A stretch of 33,490 nucleotides of DNA from STC-74 sp031423995 (GTDB lineage: Bacteria; Patescibacteriota; Gracilibacteria; BD1-5; UBA2023), in contig JANPGO010000028.1 of NCBI GenBank assembly GCA_031423995.1, positions 1-33,490 of the forward strand. The letters are read 5' to 3'. The notes under the pieces were generated by a model. The model had not been told where the DNA came from. It did not search any database and saw only the letters and a list, made by a program, of their open reading frames with translations. The translations under genes and the position numbers were made by a program. Shown here in pieces: positions 8,005-17,294 of the stretch (positions are counted from its first letter, which is position 1; each line of letters begins with the position of its first letter).

Positions 8005-8775
8005 CTACTGATTCAGGAAAGCAAAACCAACGACGACTCATGCTGTCTCGGCTCGAAGTACCCTCTCGGAAAAATGTCCAGATATAAAACCATTATTATT
8101 CATAATTATTCTTTCCGATTCTGACCATCCCCCTTCTGGACCAACCCAGATACCGATATCTGAGAGATGACTGAATTCTCCCAGTCGACGCTCACTTCAT
8201 ACAGTATCGAGAATAACATGCGTGAGTTTCGATAGTTCTCAGTAGGATAATGGTGAGAAATTATTCGCCTTATGATTCAATGGTTTCCGTTCAAACTGGT
8301 AAGTATCCTTATGAGACAGGTCAATGTTCTCTTTGAAGACTATTTCTGGTAATTTGAGACCTCCACATTGTTCGACTGCCTCACGAGCAATAGCATTGAA
8401 TCGTGCAATTTTTGAATCACTGATGATCATTTTCTGAGAGAAATCCGATCGAAAGAAGAGAAATCTCTCAATACCAACTTCTACTCATTTCTGGAGAATA
8501 TATTCTATCTTTTCAATCTTATTCGGGAGTGCTTGATAGAGTGTAATGTGTTTTCTCGGTTCTGTCTTGGGAAATGTTCGTGCAACTCCCTTGAGACCAA
8601 TTGATTTCTTCTCGATCGATACTATCTCATACTCCGTCTCTGAACCATCACCATCGAAGAGGATAATTCTATCACCCTTCTCGGAACGAAGTACTCGTAT
8701 GAGCTGATGAAGAAGTTCGTCATGGATGACGATAAGATCGACTGAGAGTGGAAATGGAGCAAAAAATCGATGCAT
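8005..8775 (-). CDS. rsmE: 16S rRNA (uracil1498-N3)-methyltransferase RsmE
   Basis: 256 aa from ATG at 8775 to TAG at 8005, the usual RsmE length. The N-terminal PUA-like part reads MHRFFAPF and HQLIRVLRSEKGDRIILFDG. The SPOUT part contains LYQALPNKIEKIEYILQKGVEVGI in two blocks, IWVGPEGGWSESE near 209-221 and ERVLRAETAGVVVG near the end. These are the SAM-binding knot motifs of the family. TGAs at 8485, 8239, 8197 and 8038 are read as Gly; the first lies in the QKGVEVG helix. The enzyme methylates N3 of U1498 in 16S rRNA in the 30S subunit. It starts 3 bases after the stop of the upstream membrane-protein gene and is clearly co-transcribed with it. Confidence 0.93.
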
Positions 8776-8778
8776 AGA

Positions 8779-9303
8779 TTACTGGTGAAATGACTGATAC
8801 ATATCCCTCGGAAGGAGGAGAAAATCAAGCACCATACGACCGAGCAGGAAGAGAAGAAATGTCGATCCCTGTGCGAACCCATATATCATTCATCCGAGGT
8901 CGATGAATATATTTTCTCAAAGTCTCTTTCCTTCGAGGTATTGAGCAAGTTGATTCTGTGAAAGTGGAATGGTACTCGGATCGATAAAAAAGAGACTATC
9001 CAAGGGCGCTTCTTTCGTTTCGGTATTTTGAATCGTGTCCAATGCCTTCCGATAGGTCTCAAAACTAATATCTCCTTGGTCCAAGGCCTGTCTGATATCA
9101 TCCTTGAGTGAGAGAAGTGACTGACCTGTTTCTATCTTCCGTTTCAGTTCGAATACATCGAGTTTCTTTTTTTTATAGACTTTCTCTTTTCCCATTTCGA
9201 AATCCTCTCGTTTCTTTTCGACGATCTGACTTTCTGATTCTTGTTGCTCTCGGATGCGGTTCTGAGCCTCACGATAGGCTCCAGGATTCTCGAATCATGA
9301 CAT
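8779..9303 (-). CDS. Hypothetical coiled-coil protein with a C-terminal membrane anchor
   Basis: 174 aa, ATG at 9303, TAA at 8779. Residues 1-60 are very rich in Glu, Lys, Gln and Arg and probably coiled coil. The middle carries several short helices. Residues about 141-166 (YGFAQGSTFLLFLLGRMVLDFL) form a hydrophobic anchor, so it is a tail-anchored type protein. In-frame TGAs are read as Gly, including MSGFENPG at the N-terminus. I do not recognise the family. It is the first gene of an operon with rsmE; a perfect TATAAT box ends six bases before its ATG, which supports this start and implies a leaderless mRNA. Confidence 0.75.
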
Positions 9304-9309
9304 AGTAGA

Positions 9310-9337
9310 ATTATAGAGAAAATTATCTGTTTTACAA
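9310..9337 (-). promoter_or_regulatory. Sigma70-like promoter for a leaderless mRNA
   Basis: On the minus strand TTGTAA (9332-9337), a 16-base spacer, then a perfect TATAAT (9310-9315). Six bases separate the -10 box from the ATG at 9303-9301, the same geometry as at 2078-2090. Confidence 0.65.
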
Positions 9338-9346
9338 AGTATCTTT

Positions 9347-9700
9347 CTATCAATTCTTATATCCTTCGAGGATAATTATTATTTTTTGTAAAATAAGCTT
9401 TTTATTATAGTAAATATTCCCTTGTGTGTTTGGCGGGGCTTTTATTTCCTTTAAATGGCTACGTGAACGCATAATGGGAATTCATGGTTTCTTAATTTGA
9501 GAAACTAATGCCCGATAAAAGTCTTCATTTATACTTATCGGAACTAGTTTTGACTTTAGTCTCTTGAGTTTTCTTTTATCGATTTTTGATTTACCTGTCT
9601 TTCTGTCATCATCTCAAAATCTCTCAGCATAAAGGGCAATAAGTGGTTTCAATTCTGAAACCAGATTATTAAAAGAAGAATTGTCGGGAGAAGTATTCAT
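9347..9700 (-). CDS. Small basic hypothetical protein
   Basis: 117 aa from ATG at 9700 to TAG at 9347 when TGA is Gly. The N-terminal part looks protein-like (LVSELKPLIALYAERFGDDD), followed by a Lys/Arg-rich centre (KSKIDKRKLKRLKSKL) and an AT-rich, Ile-rich C-terminus. No domain is recognised. A TATGAT box lies 11 bases upstream of the ATG. It sits between sufB and the rsmE operon on the same strand. The C-terminal third is poor in composition and could be read-through of intergenic sequence, so the true gene may differ. Confidence 0.45.
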
Positions 9701-9744
9701 ATAGACACTCTATCATATTCGAGTTATATTTTCAAAAAAATATA

Positions 9745-11166
9745 CTATAACCCTTCCATTTCCATAGCGATGAGGACATTCATTTCGGCAGCATACTCGA
9801 GTGGGAGTTCCTTCATGAGAGGAGAGACAAACCCACGAACGATAAGTGTTTTTGCTTCATCTTCAGGAATACCACGAGACATGAGATAGAAGAGTTCTTC
9901 TTCACTGATTTTTCCGACACTTGCCTCATGTGCGATGAGTGCATCATCCGTCGCGACTCGGATATCGGGAATAGTGTCAGAACGTGATATATTATCGAGG
10001 ATCAGTCCATCACAGTCGACCTTCGATACAGCACCAGTGGCTGATTTTTTGATATCGATGAGTCCACGATAGATAGAGATGCCACCATTTTTCGAGAGGG
10101 ACTTCGATACCACCTCACTCGAGGTATTTTTTCCGATATGGATGACTTTTGCTCCCGTATCAGTCTTTTGTCCTGCATTTGCGAAAGCGATACCATAGTG
10201 GAGTGCGGTACTGGACTCTCACTTCAGGACAGAGCATGGGTAGAGCATCGTCACTCAGGAACCGAGATTCCCTCCGATCCATTCTATAGACCCATGTGAT
10301 TCCACAATTGCCCGTTTTGTATTGAGGTTATAGGTATCGATCGACCAGTTCTCGACACTACTGTATCGCATTTTCGAGCATTTTCCGACATATATCTCGA
10401 CACACCCAGCATGGAGGCTCGCAGTTCCATATTTCGGAGCGCTACATCCCTCGATATAGTGTGCCTCAGCATTATCTTCAAGGATGATGAGAGTATGTTC
10501 GAATTGTCATCCCGATTTCATATTCATGCGGAAATACGCCTGGAGTGGATCTGAGATCTTCACCCCATGTGGAATATAGAGAAATGTTCCCCCACTCCAT
10601 ACAGCACCATGGAGCGCTGCGAACATATGATCCGTCGGAGGTACGACTTTCATGAAGTGTTTCTTGACGATTGCCTCATGTTCTATGAGTGCGATGGACA
10701 TATCTTCGAATATGACTCACTGTTCTTTCAGTTCTTCTCGGAGATTATGATAGACGACTTCACTATCATACTGTGCCCCGACTCATGCGAGTACCTTCCG
10801 TTCAGCTTCAGGGATACCGAGTCGATCGAATGTTTTCTTGATCGCATCTGGAACATCATCCCAAGATTTCTGATCACCGGCTCATTCCGGTTTCCCAAAA
10901 TAATATATCGAATCGAGGTCGAGGTCCTCGAGTGATGGTCACCAGGTCGGTTTTTGCATGCCTCGAAAAATCTCAAGTGATCTCAGTCTGAGATCGAGCA
11001 TCCACTCGGGTTCATGATTCGACGAGGAGATCTGGTGTATGAGATCCTCATTGATACCCATCTTTGCCATTTCTGAATAGACAACACTATCACTCGTATC
11101 GAGTGTTTCTCGAGTGATGTCTCCAAATGCTTTGATGTCTTCTTGTTGTTGTGTCATATTTTTCAT
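9745..11166 (-). CDS. sufB: Fe-S cluster assembly scaffold protein SufB
   Basis: 473 aa, within the usual SufB range, TAA at 9745. The start is ATG at 11166 (MKNMTQQQ); the second ATG at 11157 is equally possible. Family blocks include EPEWMLDLRLRSLEIF, PPTDHMFAALHGAVWSGG, FLYIPHGVKISDPLQAYFR, EGCSAPKYGTASLHAG, VENWSIDTYNLNTKRA and the C-terminal HEASVGKISEEELFYLMSRG. Several TGAs are read as Gly within conserved blocks. SufB is the scaffold of the SufBC(D) complex that builds 4Fe-4S clusters in the cytosol. It lies 57 bases downstream of sufC. No sufD, sufS or sufU is found in the window, so the cell may use a SufB homodimer with SufC, as proposed for minimal SUF systems. Confidence 0.95.
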
Positions 11167-11223
11167 TACTAGAGTGATTTCATCATTGCGATCGAAAGCG
11201 AAGCAAGGAGAGCAGGAGAAAAT

Positions 11224-11952
11224 TTAAAATCCACTTTCTCGTATCTGTTGTATGAGCTCTTGTCCGCCATGACGATCTATTTGTCAAGACTTAACGATGA
11301 TAACTCTGTCGACGCTTACTGTATCCAGGAGGTGGAAATTATGGGAAATAATAATACATATCTTCCCCTCTGTTCGCCAGATATCGATCTTTTTCGAGAG
11401 GAGATCGAGAGCCCCGATATCGAGACCCGAGTCGATCTCATCGAGAACGATGCATGCAGGATCGAGGAGGGCAATCTGGAGCATTTCGATGCGTCTTTTT
11501 TCTCCGCCTGAAAATCAGACGAAGAGATCTCGGTCGAGAAATGATGATTCTATACCATATTCTGGGAGGAGCTTCTCGACCATTCGACGAAATACGAATC
11601 CTGTAGGTGCCTTCTTCTCAGGATTCAGATCTGTAAAGTGCCGCGAATAGATCGTTCTGAGGTATTCGATGAGACGTATCCCAGGGATCTCAGGAACATT
11701 CTGAAATGAGAGATAGAGTCCAGCTTTTGCGAGGAGATCAGGACTGTCTTCGAGAATAGGCAGACCACGGAAAGTGATATCCCCACGAGTCTGATATTTC
11801 GGATGGTGAAAAATACCGAAAGCCAGTGATGATTTCCCACTCCCGTTCTCTCCGAGGATAGCATAGACACTCCCAGGGATGAATGAAGCACTAAAATCAC
11901 TGATGATATCTCTACCTCCTGCGGAAACAGAGAAATGTACGAGTTCGAGCAT
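11224..11952 (-). CDS. sufC: Fe-S assembly ATPase SufC (ABC type)
   Basis: 242 aa, ATG at 11952, TAA at 11224. Walker A GENGSGKSS is at 34-42, the ABC signature GFSGGEKRR at 146-154, Walker B IVLDEIDSGLD at 168-178 and the H-loop His near 204 (IISHNF). The Gly that opens the signature is encoded by TGA (11515-11517), and it matches the family's GFSGGE. SufC is a cytosolic ATPase that drives cluster assembly on SufB. It is the first gene of the sufCB operon, with a promoter just upstream. Confidence 0.95.
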
Positions 11953-11960
11953 AGAGCGAC

Positions 11961-11988
11961 ATCATAAGAATCCTTCTCAAAAAATCAA
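11961..11988 (-). promoter_or_regulatory. Promoter of sufCB, near-leaderless
   Basis: On the minus strand TTGATT (11983-11988), a 16-base spacer and TATGAT (11961-11966). The -10 box ends 8 bases before the sufC ATG, leaving a leader of at most a few bases. Confidence 0.55.
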
Positions 11989-12007
11989 AAGAAAAGACAC
12001 ATACAAA

Positions 12008-12033
12008 AAACCCCTCCAAAAAAGGAGGGGTTT
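12008..12033 (-). terminator. Intrinsic terminator of the S-layer-type gene
   Basis: AAACCCCTCC and GGAGGGGTTT form a perfect 10-bp stem around six A. Read on the minus strand it is followed by a T-run and ends transcription coming from 12058-14973. Confidence 0.85.
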
Positions 12034-12057
12034 CAGAAGTGAGCTCTCGAGAGAGAA

Positions 12058-14973
12058 CTACTTTGTAGCTGTAGCGGAAGCACCAGTTACACCAACATAG
12101 CTTTCAGTGCTATTAGCACCACCAACTACGTAGTCAACTGAGCGAACTGCAACAGATACGTTATCACCAGTGATCCATACAGGAGCATTGTCGATGTAGA
12201 CTTCGAATGTTACAGACTGACCATTCTTATCGATAAGAGTTGATGCAGAAGTGAGCATTGCGAGATCAGCAGGGACAAATGTCTTTGTAAGACCAGCCTG
12301 AGTTGCAGCGTATCCAGTAGTTGTACCTGCAGCACCACATGCATTGTTTGAACCTTCGTCACGAAGACAGAGGCTACCAGAGAATGTAGGAGCAGAACCT
12401 GCACCAGAATAACGATAGTTGAACTCGAGGACAAGTCCTGAGAGAGTGAGACCAGTATTAGAGTCAGTATTCTTGACAGTGACCTTTGCGAGGTACTTTG
12501 ATTTATCAAGAGAAGGGATAGCCATGACAGTGACAGTAGGAGGGATGATACCAAGAGAGTATGTCTTCATATTTGTCGCTGTCATACCTGGAGTGATAGC
12601 TGTAGAATTAGAGTCACGAACTACTGTAACCGTTGGAGTACCAAGTTGTACAGTCTGACCGTAGTAAGCATCGAGAGATGATACATCGAGCATGACCTTG
12701 TAGTTACGAGTGACATCCTGTCCGACGACATCATTCATGCTTGAGAATGTGACAGTATTTCCAGAGATCAGAGCGGTTGCAGAGATCTGAGAAAGAGTTG
12801 CCGCATCGACGAGCTTGATACTTGATGTAGAGTTCGCAATGTTCTGAAGATTAGATGTACCAACATTAGTGATAACAACAGTCTGAACACGAGCTGCTTC
12901 ATTTCGAGCTGTGACAGCGAATCGACCAATTTCTTGAGTCGTATTACCGTAGACACGAGATGTTGTTGCAGGAGCAACAGTAGCAGGCTTGACATCGACA
13001 GCTGAAGTAGCAACAGTAGTCTTGTCACCAGTGAGGCTTCCGCCTGCACCGACAGTAGCAGCATTATTACTTGAATCACGGACATCAGTGAGAGCAACGG
13101 TAAACTGATAAGAACCGCTTACGAGAGCATTGTTCTTGACAGAACCATCGATCGTGACCATTGCAGGATTAGCAGCATCGACAACGAATGATACAGTCTT
13201 GACCTGAGCACCTGAGAGACTCGTGAGAGTCGCGATTTCAGCACCATTGAGCTTGACTGAGAGCTGATCGTTCACAAATCCAGTGATACCAGTACCAGTA
13301 ATAGTTGGAGAGATAGTAATACCACGAACATTAAGAGGAACTGATGATGAAAGTTTTGCATTGAAGAGCTTGACGTTGTTTGTACCAGGAGAAACAGTGA
13401 GAGTACCTGTAGAGCTCTTCTCAAATGTAACTTGAACAGAGTTAAAGGTGATCGTCTGTGAAGCCGTTCCAAGGGATATCTGAGTTGCGTATCCAGTAGT
13501 GACTTCCAGCGCAGAGACATCAGTTGTCGTATCAAACTTATACCCAAGAGTGAGAGAAGTTGAGTCTACGAGTACATCAGCCTTGAGCTCATAGGTCTGA
13601 GTATTCCCAGCTGTGAGAACATCAGAGAGTCCAGAGACAGAGAGCTTCTCACCAGAGAGCATGACAGTACCTACAGCCACACCATTACGGTATGCCATAA
13701 CGTTCTGAAATCTCTTTGTGAAGTCTGTAGCACCAGAACGAGTCAGAGTAAATCCAACAACCTTGGTATCACGACCACCCGAGGTGATGTCGATCTTCGC
13801 AACGAGTTGCTGAGTCTTCCCTGGAGTGACGTTACCACCAACAGAAGTGAGACTTGCTGTAGTTGTAGTAGTCTGGTATGAAGTTGTATTGATAAGTCCG
13901 AGAGTGACTGGAGTACCAGAAACTGATGAACTTGCATTGACTGAGTCAAGAGTAAACTGGTGTTGGCTATTCTCAGCACCATTGAGGTTGACGAGGACGT
14001 CTACAACTGTAGATGAACCAGCCTTCACCACGAGGGCAGGAGAGAAGTAGACAGTACCCTTCTGAGAAGTAGAGTTGTAGTAGTCAGCCGAAGATGAGAT
14101 AACAACACCATTCATAGAAGCACGGATACCGTTTGTAGAAGCGATATCAGCAGCATTACCAAGACCTGAACGACTGACAGTAAATGATCGAACTGTGACA
14201 TCACCTGCAGTTGCAGAGAGTTTTACAGAACCAACCTTAACTGAAGAAGCGTTCTTCGGAGTGTACTGAGCCATAGCTGTACCATCGAGGGCAACAGAGA
14301 GAGCACCAGTGACACCAGTCCCAGTAGGAGGAGGTGTAGGAGTAGGTGTAGGAGTAGGAGTAGGAGTAGGTGTAGGAGTTCCAACATCGAGCTGAGCAGC
14401 ACATGCAGCAATCTTGAATGCTTCACCACGAGAAGCGGTAGCATTAGGACGGAAGTAGTTTCCGCTTGCAGCACAACCGATCTCATTCGCGCGGTTTACC
14501 CAACCAGCGAGGTCACCAAGACCATTGAGATCCATGTAACCAGCATCTGTAGTACTTGCAGTTTCACCAAGAGCTCCGAGGAGCATCTTGACCATTTCTG
14601 CACGAGTTACATTAGCATTAGGACGGAACATAGCGGAAGATGTAGAGACAACACCTGCATCAGCAAGAGCCTCAACATATCCACAGAGGTCACCGAGCTT
14701 AGAACCAACATCAGAATAGACATCACCAGCACACTCAGTTGGAGTGTATCCACCGAGGTTAGCGACGACTTTTGCGAGTTCTGCACGAGTGACAGAGTTA
14801 CCGAGGCGGTATCCAGCCTCAGTAGACTGAGTGGCGATGACGCCATTATCAGCGAGCGCTTGGGCGTAAGGGAGGAACTCTGAAGCAGCAGCAACGAGTG
14901 AAGCACTCGTAGAGGCAGCAAGGAGAGCGACTACACTTACTGAAGAAGCGAGCTTCGTAGAGAAGTTACTCAT
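12058..14973 (-). CDS. SLH-domain surface (S-layer-type) protein
   Basis: 971 aa from ATG at 14973 to TAG at 12058. The frame is open upstream to 15045, but MSNFSTKLASSVSVVALLAA is a proper signal peptide start. Three SLH domains follow: about 32-77 (FLPYAQALADNGV...VTRAELAKVV), 97-136 (YVEALADAGVV...NVTRAEMVKML) and 155-193 (NRANEIGCA...ASRGEAFKIA). A Thr-Pro linker lies at 199-216, then about 750 residues of Ser/Thr/Val-rich beta-type repeats. SLH domains bind secondary cell-wall polymers, so this is probably an abundant surface-layer protein. Strikingly, none of its roughly 89 glycines is encoded by UGA, unlike almost every other long gene here. Confidence 0.9.
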   Translation of the reverse strand: MSNFSTKLASSVSVVALLAASTSASLVAAASEFLPYAQALADNGVIATQSTEAGYRLGNSVTRAELAKVVANLGGYTPTECAGDVYSDVGSKLGDLCGYVEALADAGVVSTSSAMFRPNANVTRAEMVKMLLGALGETASTTDAGYMDLNGLGDLAGWVNRANEIGCAASGNYFRPNATASRGEAFKIAACAAQLDVGTPTPTPTPTPTPTPTPPPTGTGVTGALSVALDGTAMAQYTPKNASSVKVGSVKLSATAGDVTVRSFTVSRSGLGNAADIASTNGIRASMNGVVISSSADYYNSTSQKGTVYFSPALVVKAGSSTVVDVLVNLNGAENSQHQFTLDSVNASSSVSGTPVTLGLINTTSYQTTTTTASLTSVGGNVTPGKTQQLVAKIDITSGGRDTKVVGFTLTRSGATDFTKRFQNVMAYRNGVAVGTVMLSGEKLSVSGLSDVLTAGNTQTYELKADVLVDSTSLTLGYKFDTTTDVSALEVTTGYATQISLGTASQTITFNSVQVTFEKSSTGTLTVSPGTNNVKLFNAKLSSSVPLNVRGITISPTITGTGITGFVNDQLSVKLNGAEIATLTSLSGAQVKTVSFVVDAANPAMVTIDGSVKNNALVSGSYQFTVALTDVRDSSNNAATVGAGGSLTGDKTTVATSAVDVKPATVAPATTSRVYGNTTQEIGRFAVTARNEAARVQTVVITNVGTSNLQNIANSTSSIKLVDAATLSQISATALISGNTVTFSSMNDVVGQDVTRNYKVMLDVSSLDAYYGQTVQLGTPTVTVVRDSNSTAITPGMTATNMKTYSLGIIPPTVTVMAIPSLDKSKYLAKVTVKNTDSNTGLTLSGLVLEFNYRYSGAGSAPTFSGSLCLRDEGSNNACGAAGTTTGYAATQAGLTKTFVPADLAMLTSASTLIDKNGQSVTFEVYIDNAPVWITGDNVSVAVRSVDYVVGGANSTESYVGVTGASATATK
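14320..14379 (-). repeat. Tandem repeat coding for a Thr-Pro linker
   Basis: A run of GTAGGA/GTAGGT units (CCTACx on the coding strand) encodes alternating Thr-Pro between the SLH domains and the repeat region. Copy number could vary by slippage without breaking the frame. Confidence 0.7.
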
Positions 14974-15279
14974 AACAGTATATGGGTAAAAAAAATAAAA
15001 ATTGCGGAAATCCGCATATATATAGGGGACCTTGTGACAAATCATGGTCAGTGACTGTCGGGGTGATCTCTTGGTCAGAGAGATCGCCTTTTCCGCCGAA
15101 ACGGAAGAGGTTAAAGCTTTAACCTCAAGTTATTTGCATAACGAGAGGAAGATAGCTAGCAGAAAGCGTCAATCAGATAGCAGATAGAAATCTTCGTGCT
15201 TATTGCCTTATGCCTTATGCTCACATTCTTCCTCTCCTCATACAGTGATAGCCTGAGGAACCAATGAGGGATAAAATAA
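14974..15279. other. Leader and upstream region of the S-layer-type gene
   Basis: No protein gene is seen. On the minus strand, 30 to 43 bases before the S-layer ATG, TGCGG-ATTT-CCGCA (15003-15016) is followed by a T-rich tract (14990-15002). It looks like an intrinsic terminator or attenuator inside the leader. A TATATATAT stretch lies upstream at 15016-15024. Further up are a hairpin with GATCTCT and AGAGATC (15065-15085) and a 20-base palindrome (15107-15126, listed separately). Confidence 0.45.
15107..15126. repeat. Perfect 20-base palindrome
   Basis: GAGGTTAAAGCTTTAACCTC is its own reverse complement. It lies about 135 bases upstream of the S-layer gene start. A loop-free palindrome suits a dimeric regulator site better than an RNA terminator. 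Confidence 0.65.
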
Positions 15280-15507
15280 GTGATGTTAAAGAACATCGAC
15301 GAGAGAATCCCGTCAGAATTACGCGAGCATAATATGAAAATGGGGGACGAAAGTCAAATCTATATCAATGCTCTTCACGATATTTTCACATCGAAAATGG
15401 ATCATCCACGAATTCTAAAAATACGCAATATTTTTCATTTTCTTTTCTGGATGAGGAGAGTATTGGAAAAGTGAAAAATAAATTTCATTTCTGAGAAAAA
15501 GTCCTAA
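15280..15507 (+). CDS. Doubtful small hypothetical protein
   Basis: Open from GTG 15280 or ATG 15283 to TAA at 15505 (74-75 aa), with one TGA at 15472 read as Gly. The sequence is charged and partly amphipathic (SQIYINALHDIFTSKM). No family is recognised, no ribosome-binding site or strong promoter is seen, and the C-terminus is AT-rich. The remaining 200 bases to rny contain nothing I can assign. This may be a chance open frame. Confidence 0.25.
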
Positions 15508-15707
15508 TATAGGCATGTCTTTCGGGAAAAAGAAGTGAAATAGAGTTAAAAAGAAGATCAGATATGAACAAAAGAAGTGATGAGCGTATCCTAAAACCGT
15601 GAAACTACCTATTTTTATACCAACCTTTGGGGAACTTTCCTCGAACAAAATAATATTTGCCAGATATTTGCCCGATAGACGCGCTTATACTCTGACCCTA
15701 TTCCCAT

Positions 15708-17225
15708 ATGCCAGTACTTATATCCTTGCTTCTCGCAATAGTTGGGGCAATTATCTGATGAGGGAGTGTCTACGCTCTTTTTCTCGGGAAGAATAAAAAA
15801 GTAGGCGCTGATATCATTCGTGAAGCTGAAGTATCAGGCAAGTCGATTATTTCTCATGCCGAGGAGGTGCGAGACAATGCAAGAAAAGAGATAGAAGAGT
15901 CTCGAAATGATCTCAAGGAACGAAAAAATATCATCACCGAGAGCGAGAATCGCCTTATAGAGAAGGAGAATCGCCTTGAAAAGAAGTTTGAGGAAATCGA
16001 TGGAAAACGAAATGAAATCCTCAAAAAAGAGAAGGATCTTGATGTACACCTCGAGAATGCTGATAAGAAATCTCGAGAGATTGAATCACGTTTAGAGGAA
16101 GTCGCGAAGCTCTCTCAAGAGGATGCTAAAACCCTCCTCCTGAAATACACGGAAGAGCGGTATGAAAAAGATATTCTTTCTTTGATTGAGAAGAAGAAAA
16201 AAGATCTGAAAGTCCGAGAGAGTGAGAGCGCACGCGAGATCATTATCAAAGCAATTCAGCAGTATGCAGGAGAAGTCTGTGGTGAGACGACTCAGACGCT
16301 CGTCACCCTCGAAAGTGACGATCTCAAGGGAAAACTCATCGGAAAAGAGGGGAGAAATATTATTGCCTTTGAGAAGGCAACAGGCGTTTCCCTCATCATC
16401 GATGATGCTCCCGATACGGTATTTCTTTCGAGTTTTGATCTCTTTCGTCGGTATATTGCCAAGAAGTCACTCGAGGAGCTCATCGAAGATAAGCGGATCC
16501 AACCAGCACGGATCGAGGAGATTGTCGAGCACAACCAGAAAGAAGCGGACAAACTTATCCATGACCTGGGCCGAAAGACCGTCGAAGAGATGTGAGTGAT
16601 TGGAATACCAGATGAGATTCTTCCATTGATTGGAAAATTTCGATTTCGCACGAGTTATGGTCAGAATATCCTCATGCACTCGAAAGAGGTCGCCTATATT
16701 GCGGAAGCAATAGCAAAGATGATCGGTGCTGATGCAGCACTCGCACTCAAGTGAGGACTCCTGCATGATCTCGGGAAAGCAATGGATCACGACATCGAAG
16801 GAACACATCCAGAAATTGGTGGACGTATCGCACGAAAATACGGACTCGATGAGAAGATTGTGAATATTATTGAATGACACCACGATGATGTTCCTCAGAT
16901 CTGTATAGAAACCAAGATTGTACAGATTGCTGACGCAATTTCTGCTGTTCGACCCGGGGCACGCCGAATGAATGTGGAAGACTATGTAAAACGAATTCAA
17001 GAAATGGAGAATATCGCCATGAGCTTTCCGGGTGTATCGAAGGCATATGCACTCTCTGCAGGACGGGAAGTTCGTGTATTTGTCGATGCAGATACCGTAT
17101 CTGATCTGGACGCTGAGAAGCGCGCTCAAGAAATTGCTGCACAAATAGAAGCAAACTGCAACTATCCAGGTGAGATCAAGATCAACCTCTTCCGTGAAAA
17201 ACGCGTTGTCGAATATGCAAAATAG
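15708..17225 (+). CDS. rny: Ribonuclease Y
   Basis: 505 aa, TAG at 17223. The start is ATG at 15708, which supplies the N-terminal membrane helix (PVLISLLLAIVGAIIGGG). A long charged coiled coil follows to about residue 190, then a KH domain with GKLIGKEGRN at 208-217 and an HD domain with GLLHDLGKAMDHD around 350-361. A C-terminal part ends REKRVVEYAK. This is the complete architecture of RNase Y, the membrane-bound endonuclease that starts mRNA decay. TGA occurs as a tandem pair at 15756-15761 within the membrane helix and again in conserved positions of the HD domain. A TATACT box at 15686-15691 lies 16 bases before the ATG, so the leader is about ten bases. Confidence 0.95.
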
Positions 17226-17234
17226 AAGGTTTCC

Positions 17235-17287
17235 GTTAAAAGTGAGAGTGGAAATCACGAGTAACTTTTAACTTTTAACTTTTAACT
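17235..17287 (+). terminator. Inverted repeat plus heptamer tandem repeat after rny
   Basis: GTTAAAAGT at 17235-17243 pairs with ACTTTTAAC at 17264-17272, a possible weak terminator. The right arm is part of an (AACTTTT)x3 tandem repeat running from 17263 to 17287, which ends seven bases before the next ATG. The tandem copies give alternative pairing partners for the left arm. Confidence 0.4.
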
Positions 17288-17294
17288 CCCCTCC

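Noticed and set aside
7522..8087. Two plus-strand ORFs of 83 and 103 aa
   Set aside because: No recognisable protein pattern, no upstream signals, and the second overlaps the real 3' end of rsmE on the other strand.
15415..15648. 77-aa minus-strand ORF
   Set aside because: AT-rich, aromatic-rich sequence without features; no start signals.
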